Below are positions 1 to 9,979 of a stretch of DNA of 13,072 bases, one piece after another (position 1 is the first letter of the stretch; each line of letters starts with the position of its first letter). The stretch spans positions 1-13,072 of the forward strand of contig CAMJLI010000039.1 in assembly GCA_946406585.1 (NCBI GenBank), given 5' to 3'. The stretch comes from an uncultured Prevotellaceae bacterium (GTDB lineage Bacteria; Bacteroidota; Bacteroidia; Bacteroidales; Bacteroidaceae). A program made the translations under genes and the position numbers. Below the pieces are notes generated by a model. The model was not told the origin of the DNA. It ran no database searches and worked only from the letters and a program-made list of their open reading frames with translations.

Positions 1-4638
<4,638 letters not shown>

Positions 4639-4651
4639 ACTTTCTTTAGTG

Positions 4652-5098
4652 TTAATCTGTATGGTTTTTCAGTGAATTGTACAATGCTATAGCGTCTGCC
4701 ATGATTTCTTCATGGTCGAAAGCGAGAGGAGGCAGGTCGTCGATGTAAAACCATTCTGCTTTGGCGGCATCATCCTGGCCTCTAGCCTCCAATGGCTCAT
4801 CCACTATGGCAAGATATGCCACGGAAATGGTGCGCCCACGTGGGTCACGGTCAACTTTTGAGTAGGCACCAATTTGTTGCACCTTGTCAATCCTCAATCC
4901 CGTTTCTTCTTCCAACTCTCGTATGGCACATTGCTCCGTGGTCTCATCCATGTTGAGGAAACCGCCAGGGATTGCCCAATGTCCTTTATAAGGTTCATTC
5001 CCACGTTCAATGAGCAGCACACGTGCCTTGGTTTCTAATGTCATCACAACGCAATCGGCAGTGACCGCCGGACGTGGATATTTGTATGTATAACTCAT
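4652..5098 (-). CDS. Nudix hydrolase
   Basis: This 148-residue cytosolic protein has a complete Nudix box at residues 46-68: Gly46, five residues, Glu52, seven residues, Arg60-Glu61-Leu62, Glu64-Glu65, Gly67-Leu68. The preceding strand (VLLIERGNEPYKGHWAIPGG) and length are typical of single-domain Nudix enzymes. These cleave nucleoside diphosphates linked to another group and need Mg2+ bound by the box glutamates. The ERGNEPYKGHWAIPGGF pattern is close to ADP-ribose pyrophosphatase-like and NrtR-like Nudix domains, but no NrtR-type winged-helix domain follows, so an enzyme rather than a regulator is likely. The exact substrate is unknown. It is probably the first gene of a two-gene leftward unit with the alpha/beta hydrolase. 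Its ATG at 5096-5098 gives an N-terminus (MSYTYKYPRPAVTADCVV) usual for Bacteroidota homologues. Confidence 0.92.
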   Translation of the reverse strand: MSYTYKYPRPAVTADCVVMTLETKARVLLIERGNEPYKGHWAIPGGFLNMDETTEQCAIRELEEETGLRIDKVQQIGAYSKVDRDPRGRTISVAYLAIVDEPLEARGQDDAAKAEWFYIDDLPPLAFDHEEIMADAIALYNSLKNHTD

Positions 5099-5176
5099 TG
5101 TGACATATATGTTTGGTTTTGCATTCCCACTTGTCAGAAAGCAGTAGGATATGCCTACAATATAATTGGCATTCTA

Positions 5177-5184
5177 CAAAATTA
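5177..5184 (-). promoter_or_regulatory. Possible -7 box for the Nudix/hydrolase unit
   Basis: The minus strand reads TAATTTTG, matching the Bacteroidota TAnnTTTG box, about 78 bases upstream of the Nudix start codon. No well-spaced TTTG -33 element was found, and the region is AT-rich enough for chance matches, so this is weak. Confidence 0.3.
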
Positions 5185-5441
5185 TCAATAATTCCCCAAA
5201 CAAGAAGTCTAAAACCCATTTTTTTTTGATTTGCCATGCGTTGTTTTTCCGAAAAAAATATGTTTTAGCAAGTAAATCAGTATTTTTGGAACATCAAGAT
5301 ATATTTAATAGTAGAAAGGATTGTTTTACATGTAATATGGCCAAGGTGATACACAGGTGAAAAAACACCCATGTCAGTTTTGAATACCAATGAAATAAAT
5401 AAAAACTGAACAATTGAGGATGACGTTTGTGGAAAAAGATG

Positions 5442-5449
5442 TATCTTTG
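5442..5449 (+). promoter_or_regulatory. Likely -7 promoter box for the S41 peptidase gene
   Basis: TATCTTTG is an exact match to the Bacteroidota sigma-ABfr -7 consensus TAnnTTTG. It would place the transcription start near 5455 and give a leader of about 50 bases before the ATG at 5505. A TTTG at 5426-5429 is only 12 bases away, too close for a standard -33 element. Confidence 0.55.
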
Positions 5450-5504
5450 TCGCAATGTTTCAGATGATTAGTAAGATTAATCTCGTTATTAATATTCCAC
5501 AAAA

Positions 5505-7430
5505 ATGAAAAAGATTATTTTATTCCAATTAGTTCTTTTGCTGTCGATTCGTGCGCTTGCCGAAGGAGCGATTTCGTTTGAGACACGACAGGTGCCCGTA
5601 AACCGTGGCGGGGAGGACGACGGCACAGTCTGTTTGCGTTTTTATTCTGACATGCCCTCTGTGCCCTACATCTCCGTGGCGGATTTCCAGCAACTGATGC
5701 TCCCAGGCACGACGATAGAAGTCACCAAGACGGGAAAGGGAGAGTATCTCCTCGAAGGTCCATTTGCTAAAGCCACGGTGAACACCACCAGCGAGCTGTT
5801 CTCTTCAGATGACTACATGGCATTCACCAACCTGATGGGACAGGTGCAAGAGGGGATGGATAACGTCGGTTTCGGTGGTTCACCCTTCTTACGCTACAAC
5901 CATCATGAGTTGACACCAGCCTCGGCTACAGTTACCTTCGATTTCAGTAAGTACGGCATCGACCTGCGCGGCGACGAGAAGGCTGTGTATTTCCCCTTCG
6001 CCACCATCTCTGACATCTTCAGCGATATGGATTTCCACCTCGCCGGCTATAACGGTGAGAAGGTGATTGTACTGACAGGGGATGATGATTCCGACAATGT
6101 TGCCAAGTTAGAGCTTGAGAGGGCCAAGGAATTGCTGGAGGCCGAGAGCCGTGAAGAAGACATGGCTGCATTCTGCTACGCCGAACTATGTTTTGTCATC
6201 GACCACTTCTATGGCATGCCAGGGCGCTCGCCTCTCGAGGGTGGCATCAAAAACGACGGACTGGATAAGACGCTCGACGTCATCGAACATGGACCGACCA
6301 TCAAAAATCTGCTCAAGAGCACCAACACCAACGAGTACTTCTTCGGCATGAAAAGCCTTCAGGTGCTGCTCCAAGACGGTGGACATACCAACCTGATGGT
6401 CGACTTGAACCTCTTCATGGCTCAGGCGGAAGAAGACGAAATGGAGGAATATTTTTATGAAGAATGGAAGGAGAGTAATAAAGAATTCGAGGACACATAT
6501 CCCTACCTGTACCAGCCGCTGATGGACCTTATCGAAGAATTTATGGAAAGTTCTAAGATGGAAGTGATCAGTATGTATCGTCCGTCAACATCGGATGAAA
6601 CCTATTACAAGGAAGGCGATACAGCCTTTTTGATGTATGATTCGTTTGGTCCGATTAATAAAGAAGCATGGGAAGAATACTACGACAATGGATGCCAAGG
6701 AGAGACACCTGTCATCGACGAAGAGTACAAAGGTGACCTGAGCGTGGTGCTCGATGCACTGAAGCGGGCAAGCGAAGACCCGGAGGTGAAGAACCTCGTG
6801 GTTGACCTCGCATGCAACACGGGTGGCGACTTCGATGTGTTGATGGCCATGTCGGTACTCATGGGCGGGCCGAACTATTACTACAGCGAGAACCTCGTGA
6901 CCGGACAGCGTCAGATATCCTACTTTGACGTGGACAGCAACTTCGATGGCGTTTTTGACGAAAAGGACAAGGATGTGAAGTACGATCTCAACATTGCCGT
7001 GCTCACTTCCGACGTGTCGTTCTCTTGTGGCAACTTCTTCCCCTCGATGATGCAGGACATGGGATTCCCCATCATCGGCGAACGGAGCGGTGGTGGCTCC
7101 TGTGGCGTACAACCATTCATCACCCCGGAGGGAATGCAGTACCGGATATCGTCTGCCCGCTCCCGCCTGGCCAACAAAAAGTGGGAAAACATCGACGGTG
7201 GCGTGGAGCCCAACTATGTCATCGACGTCTCTTCGGGCGACTACTCTGCATTCTATGACGTTAATTTCATCCATGAAATCTTCAGGAGCAGAAGCCTGAA
7301 TCCTACGGGCATCCTCAGCGTCATCAACAGTGGCGGCACCAACGTGTATTACGACTTGTTCGGTCGCAAACTCGCTAAACCCGCTGCCAAGGGAATATAT
7401 ATAGTGAATGGCAAGAAGGTCGTAAAATAA
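5505..7430 (+). CDS. Secreted S41 family serine peptidase with short C-terminal sorting-like tail
   Basis: This 641-residue protein begins with a signal peptide (MKKIILFQLVLLLSIRALA, residues 1-19). The C-terminal half is an S41 (tail-specific/tricorn-like) peptidase domain: QDGGHTN with His294, the strand LVVDLACNTGGD at about 432-442, and LTSDVSFSCGNFF, in which Ser507 aligns with the S41 nucleophile. GERSGGGSCGVQ follows, where CtpA-type enzymes have the catalytic Lys in GKG. No Lys is present there, so a tricorn/IRBP-like Ser-His arrangement using His294 is more likely than a Ser-Lys dyad. No PDZ domain is obvious. The first 230 residues match no family I recognise. The last roughly 35 residues (YYDLFGRKLAKP, KGIYIVNGKKVVK) resemble the short T9SS type A sorting tail of Bacteroidota, suggesting transport across the outer membrane. 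The gene appears monocistronic, ending before a strong hairpin. Confidence 0.87.
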   Translation: MKKIILFQLVLLLSIRALAEGAISFETRQVPVNRGGEDDGTVCLRFYSDMPSVPYISVADFQQLMLPGTTIEVTKTGKGEYLLEGPFAKATVNTTSELFSSDDYMAFTNLMGQVQEGMDNVGFGGSPFLRYNHHELTPASATVTFDFSKYGIDLRGDEKAVYFPFATISDIFSDMDFHLAGYNGEKVIVLTGDDDSDNVAKLELERAKELLEAESREEDMAAFCYAELCFVIDHFYGMPGRSPLEGGIKNDGLDKTLDVIEHGPTIKNLLKSTNTNEYFFGMKSLQVLLQDGGHTNLMVDLNLFMAQAEEDEMEEYFYEEWKESNKEFEDTYPYLYQPLMDLIEEFMESSKMEVISMYRPSTSDETYYKEGDTAFLMYDSFGPINKEAWEEYYDNGCQGETPVIDEEYKGDLSVVLDALKRASEDPEVKNLVVDLACNTGGDFDVLMAMSVLMGGPNYYYSENLVTGQRQISYFDVDSNFDGVFDEKDKDVKYDLNIAVLTSDVSFSCGNFFPSMMQDMGFPIIGERSGGGSCGVQPFITPEGMQYRISSARSRLANKKWENIDGGVEPNYVIDVSSGDYSAFYDVNFIHEIFRSRSLNPTGILSVINSGGTNVYYDLFGRKLAKPAAKGIYIVNGKKVVK

Positions 7431-7450
7431 ATGACAGCCGACATCAATAT

Positions 7451-7478
7451 TTTTTCTGACAGGCAATAATCAGAAAAA
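7451..7478. repeat. AT-rich inverted repeat
   Basis: TTTTTCTGA (7451-7459) and TCAGAAAAA (7470-7478) are perfect 9-base complements around a 10-base loop, 20 bases after the S41 stop codon. On neither strand is the stem followed by a clean T tract, so it may be a weak mRNA 3'-end structure rather than a terminator. Confidence 0.5.
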
Positions 7479-7495
7479 TCCAACAACCCTGAATT

Positions 7496-7544
7496 GAACT
7501 GCATCCCGAAGTTGGACAAACTCTTTTGGGATGCAGTTCTTTTT
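7496..7544 (+). terminator. Strong palindrome with T tract; terminator, possibly IS-end derived
   Basis: The arms GAACTGCATCCC (7496-7507) and GGGATGCAGTTC (7528-7539) are perfect 12-base complements. Four further pairs, including G-U, extend inward. The right arm runs into TTTTT (7540-7544), as in a rho-independent terminator for the S41 gene. The loop contains GTTGGACAAACTC. Arm plus loop resembles the terminal repeats of IS3-like elements (CTGCA-CCC-AA-GTTGGACA), so it may be two IS ends placed head to head. Confidence 0.7.
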
Positions 7545-7575
7545 AGTCATTATAGAAATATGCCCCCAAAATAAA

Positions 7576-8439
7576 TTATCTCTCCCAATCATCCAAGTTG
7601 GCGTGGCTCTTCACTCTTTCTGCGTCTTTTTTTGACAAATGGGGGAAAAACGTCATGCCTGTGACGCGCTCCACTTGTTTGATGCTGTTGACGTAGAGGT
7701 CTTTTTTTCGATTGCCATCTGTGTTTCGGCAAATAAAGCCGACGCCCATGGGGTGATTGCCATTCAGACAGGCAATAACCTTGAAGAAAGCTTCTGGAAC
7801 AACAACCTTGTTGCCTCCAATGACTTCGTGCTCTTGGCGGAAAAGGATGGGGCCGCACACGATATCGACTTCACCATATTTCTGAGCCCATTTCCTGCAT
7901 GCGATTTCTATTTGGTTCCAAGTGCCAGAATTCAAATTGGCATTTTGGGGACAGCAATTCGTATATAGGAATGTTTCGTACATGGCATCTGCGTCCCATT
8001 TGTTGTCGCCTGCCGGACACATGTGGCCACGAGTCCATCCACTTCCCTTATAGTCGGAATAGTTGACTCTTGGTGCTGGCACGTCCTTGTCCTCATGCCA
8101 TGCATTGCCTGGCCGTTTTGCTTCACCATTCACATGGCCTGCTGTTAGACGCCATGCAACCCAGTTGGGTAGTTTCGTATCTTTATTATATGATACGACG
8201 TAACCTTTCCTGTAAAGTCTTTGTTCTGAAACATTTTCAAGAGGCAGTGGAGTGTCTATCTTGGATTTTTGAGACTGAATTTCGTTTGCATTTTTATCAG
8301 CCTCTATGTCCCCGAAATATAATGAATAGCTGTTGTCAGCATCGGTACTTTCCGCTTTTGAACTATTGGTACTGACAACAACAATAACTGCCAATAATAG
8401 CAATACGATGATAGACAATCGGTATCTTTTCATGGGCAT
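7576..8439 (-). CDS. Exported DNA/RNA non-specific endonuclease (NucA/EndA type)
   Basis: This 287-residue protein has an N-terminal hydrophobic segment (residues 8-23) that may be a signal peptide, with SSKA-ES near 26-31, or a membrane anchor. The domain is of the Serratia nuclease/NUC1 ββα-metal type: WTRGHMCPAGD carries the general base His139, NCCPQNANLNSGTW carries the metal ligand Asn170, and Glu178 sits in WNQIE. These enzymes cut DNA and RNA in a Mg2+-dependent way. They act outside the cytoplasm in nutrient scavenging, biofilm or net degradation, or DNA processing. The Asp of the canonical DRGH motif is Thr136 here, a variant whose effect on activity is unclear. Two start codons are possible (8439 or 8433); MKRYRLS at 8433 gives the more typical N-terminus and lies farther from the promoter box. 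The gene is convergent with the S41 peptidase gene and divergent from two small genes. Confidence 0.9.
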   Translation of the reverse strand: MPMKRYRLSIIVLLLLAVIVVVSTNSSKAESTDADNSYSLYFGDIEADKNANEIQSQKSKIDTPLPLENVSEQRLYRKGYVVSYNKDTKLPNWVAWRLTAGHVNGEAKRPGNAWHEDKDVPAPRVNYSDYKGSGWTRGHMCPAGDNKWDADAMYETFLYTNCCPQNANLNSGTWNQIEIACRKWAQKYGEVDIVCGPILFRQEHEVIGGNKVVVPEAFFKVIACLNGNHPMGVGFICRNTDGNRKKDLYVNSIKQVERVTGMTFFPHLSKKDAERVKSHANLDDWER

Positions 8440-8441
8440 GG

Positions 8442-8449
8442 CAAAGATA
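8442..8449 (-). promoter_or_regulatory. -7 promoter box abutting the nuclease start codon
   Basis: The minus strand reads TATCTTTG, an exact TAnnTTTG match, ending only two bases before the first possible ATG (8439). Transcription would begin at or next to the start codon, implying a leaderless message or a start farther in. TTTA at 8466-8469 (minus strand) is a partial -33 match with 16-base spacing. Confidence 0.4.
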
Positions 8450-8504
8450 AGATTCTAAGGCATTGTAAACCTTTCACGCCGCTAAGATAATCCTTTTTTT
8501 TTGT

Positions 8505-8654
8505 ATGTGCAAAACAAGTAACTTATATTTTGTGCTTTTCCTTGCGCTTATAATTGCAATTGTATTCACCTCTAATGCAATAAAACCGCCCGTTGTGCAG
8601 TTATATAAGAAAGAGCATTTCAATAACTATAGCGGAACATCGTATCATGAATAG
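8505..8654 (+). CDS. Small exported or membrane peptide, 49 aa, unknown function
   Basis: ATG at 8505 opens a 49-codon frame ending with TAG at 8652. The product starts MCKTSNLYFVLFLALIIAIVF, with a hydrophobic stretch at residues 7-21, then TSNA, then a polar tail (IKPPVVQLYKKEHFNNYSG...). It looks like a signal peptide with possible cleavage after SNA, leaving a mature peptide of about 24 residues, or like a single-span membrane peptide. No family is recognised. The stop codon overlaps the start of the next small gene by 8 bases, as in translationally coupled pairs, which supports the idea that both are real. The gene is divergent from the nuclease gene, with about 65 bases between start codons. 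No Shine-Dalgarno sequence is present; CC, nine T and G precede TATG. No exact TAnnTTTG box was found upstream. Confidence 0.5.
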   Translation: MCKTSNLYFVLFLALIIAIVFTSNAIKPPVVQLYKKEHFNNYSGTSYHE

Positions 8655-8826
8655 GAAAAAGGGAATCATATTGTCAGCGTTTTTGGAGACATTGGTCTTG
8701 GCCGTCCTCGTGTTGTTATTTTTCTCTGGAGTAATTTCCTTTAACCTCTTTATCGCCTTGGCTATAGTGGTTGGTGTCCTGTTCTCGACAGCAGTGTTGA
8801 TAATCATCAAGAATACTCAGCCTTAG
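8647..8826 (+). CDS. Small two-helix membrane protein, 59 aa, unknown function
   Basis: ATG at 8647 gives a 59-residue product: MNRKKG, a hydrophobic helix at about 7-28, a short turn (SGVISFN), a second helix at about 34-54, and a polar end KNTQP. Two membrane spans with positive residues at both ends suggest an inner-membrane hairpin with both termini in the cytoplasm. The frame can be extended upstream to a TTG at 8593, but the extension is not hydrophobic and has no domain, while the ATG overlaps the stop of the preceding 49-codon gene. The ATG is therefore preferred. No known family is recognised. Its coding frame is clean, and the hydrophobic pattern is not a by-product of another gene on the opposite strand. 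It may work together with the preceding peptide. Confidence 0.6.
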   Translation: MNRKKGIILSAFLETLVLAVLVLLFFSGVISFNLFIALAIVVGVLFSTAVLIIIKNTQP

Positions 8827-8990
8827 TCGTGTTCAAGTAATGAACTTGCGAAGCTATTGTTCTAAAAAAACCGTTGTTATATAAATACTTTGTGCAAAAA
8901 CACGTTTTTTCGTACATTCTATAACTATCGTCTGGCAAAAGTAGGCAAATCCAACATAACATTTTTTCGATTCATGCGTATTATATATGT
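8827..8990. other. Leader region of the sigma-factor operon
   Basis: This AT-rich stretch of 164 bases precedes the sigma gene. It holds a dyad AAAAAC-AC-GTTTTT at 8896-8909, which could be an operator, and a near promoter box TACTTTG at 8886-8892 (one base short of TAnnTTTG). GTTCA and TGAAC form a small inverted repeat near 8830-8845. None is strong enough to call alone. Confidence 0.3.
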
Positions 8991-9536
8991 ATGACACGCT
9001 CAGAATTTGAAAATATGGCGGCGCATTTGCACCAGATTGCACTGAAAGTCAGCCTTGACTTCTTTGCTTCAATCGGTCGTGGGCGTAATTTCGGCTCTCG
9101 TGAAGATGCCGAGGATGCGGCGCAGGAGACGATGGCGCAGCTGTGGCGCTATTGTGAGCACATCGATGCGGAGCGCAATGTGGAGTCGCTGGCCTTCAGG
9201 GTGGCAAAGAACTGCTGCTTGAGCATTTATCGCAGACAGCAGAAAGCGGTAGTCGATAGTCAACAGTCGCTCGACAAGAATGCCTTCAGCCGTCAAGAGC
9301 ACGATGCCTCGCCACAAGAGCAGTTGGAAGCCAAGGATACGCAGAGGTTGCTGTCGGAGGCTCTCGAAATGCTGAAGCCACGAGAACGACAACTCTTCGA
9401 AATGCGGGCTGTAATGGGACTCTCCACTGACGAGATAGCTGAACAGACGGGCATTCCCAAACCCACCATCACCTCGATGGTCTCGGCTGCACGAAAGAAG
9501 GTTTTTTCAGAACTAAAAAGAAAGATGAGACAATGA
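8991..9536 (+). CDS. ECF-type RNA polymerase sigma factor
   Basis: This 181-residue protein has sigma-70 region 2 at about 8-85, with the polymerase-binding EDAEDAAQETMAQLWRY and the DNA-melting segment AFRVAKNCCLSIYRRQQ. Region 4 is at about 115-172 (LEMLKPRERQLFEMRAVMGLSTDEIAEQTGIPKPTITSM shortened: key parts are RERQLFEMR and DEIAEQTG). Regions 1 and 3 are missing, as expected of ECF sigma factors. Such factors direct RNA polymerase to a small regulon when released from a membrane anti-sigma factor. The next gene starts inside the stop codon (ATGA at 9533-9536) and encodes a one-helix protein that fits the anti-sigma role. The linker between regions 2 and 4 is long and Gln-rich (about 83-112). 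No SusC/SusD genes follow, so the usual Bacteroidota glycan-sensing arrangement is not seen. Confidence 0.93.
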   Translation: MTRSEFENMAAHLHQIALKVSLDFFASIGRGRNFGSREDAEDAAQETMAQLWRYCEHIDAERNVESLAFRVAKNCCLSIYRRQQKAVVDSQQSLDKNAFSRQEHDASPQEQLEAKDTQRLLSEALEMLKPRERQLFEMRAVMGLSTDEIAEQTGIPKPTITSMVSAARKKVFSELKRKMRQ

Positions 9537-9979
9537 AAGACAAAGACATACAGAAACTGATAGACAAGTATCTCGAAGGCGGGACTTCGCCATTGGAGGA
9601 GCTGCAACTGGCTCTGGCATTGGAAGAGCGCAAGGACCTTCCTGAAGACTTGCAGGCTGTCCGTCTGATGCTCGGCGAACTGACTCTGGGCGAAGCCGAA
9701 TACGACGCCATCATGGAGCAATCCAAGGGCAAGCCTTCTACCATGCTGATGACCATGCGCATCATCCTGTCTTCTGCCGCTGTCTTGCTCGTCGGATTGT
9801 TCCTCTACCAGCAAATACTATTGCCTGGCTCTCAAGTTTCTTCGAAAGAAGACCCCATTTATTATGACAATGGCCTCTTTTCTGGCAGCACCCTCAAGGA
9901 CGTGTACACAAGCTACCAGCATAAGGACAAACTTATCAGTTACACCCAATTAAAACAGATGATTTATGAAAACAAATAG
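9533..9979 (+). CDS. Putative membrane anti-sigma factor, one transmembrane helix
   Basis: This 148-residue protein starts in the ATGA overlap with the sigma gene. Its N-terminal cytoplasmic part (KDIQKLIDKYLEGGTSPLEE, about 5-23) has the LIDKYLEGxTSxxEE look common at the start of Bacteroidota anti-sigma-like proteins. A single hydrophobic helix lies at about 72-95 (MLMTMRIILSSAAVLLVGLFLY). The C-terminal part, about 50 residues, would lie in the periplasm. The role is inferred from order and topology: the N-terminal helices would hold the sigma factor, and the outer tail would receive a signal. No zinc-binding HxxxCxxC motif is present, and the FecR-like domain is missing, so it is shorter than SusCD-linked anti-sigmas. 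Its stop overlaps the next start by 14 bases, which suggests that the product of the third gene is made in step with it. Confidence 0.7.
   Translation: MKDKDIQKLIDKYLEGGTSPLEELQLALALEERKDLPEDLQAVRLMLGELTLGEAEYDAIMEQSKGKPSTMLMTMRIILSSAAVLLVGLFLYQQILLPGSQVSSKEDPIYYDNGLFSGSTLKDVYTSYQHKDKLISYTQLKQMIYENK

Larger units (their letters stand above)
5099..5504. other. 406-bp divergent intergenic region
   Basis: This AT-rich region lies between the leftward Nudix gene and the rightward S41 peptidase gene. It holds candidate promoter boxes for both directions (listed separately) and several A or T tracts. An open frame at 5166-5360 starts with TTG and its product is Lys/Phe-rich with no recognisable domain, so I do not call it a gene. 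I see no tRNA-like or convincing riboswitch-like structure. Confidence 0.7.

Noticed and set aside
5166..5360. 64-codon plus-strand frame in the Nudix/S41 intergenic region
   Set aside because: It needs a TTG start, the product is low-complexity Lys/Phe-rich, and the base composition is that of non-coding AT-rich DNA.
5426..5429. TTTG as a -33 element for the S41 gene
   Set aside because: It is only 12 bases from the -7 box, whereas about 20 are usual in Bacteroidota promoters.
6585..7466. Long minus-strand open frame of 293 codons opposite the S41 gene
   Set aside because: It lies almost wholly antisense to a gene with clear signal peptide and S41 motifs. Its product is His/Val-rich, as expected for the reverse of such codons, and shows no domain.
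8593..8646. Upstream extension of the two-helix small protein to a TTG start
   Set aside because: The extension overlaps the 49-codon gene, adds no hydrophobic or conserved feature, and the ATG at 8647 fits a coupled start better.
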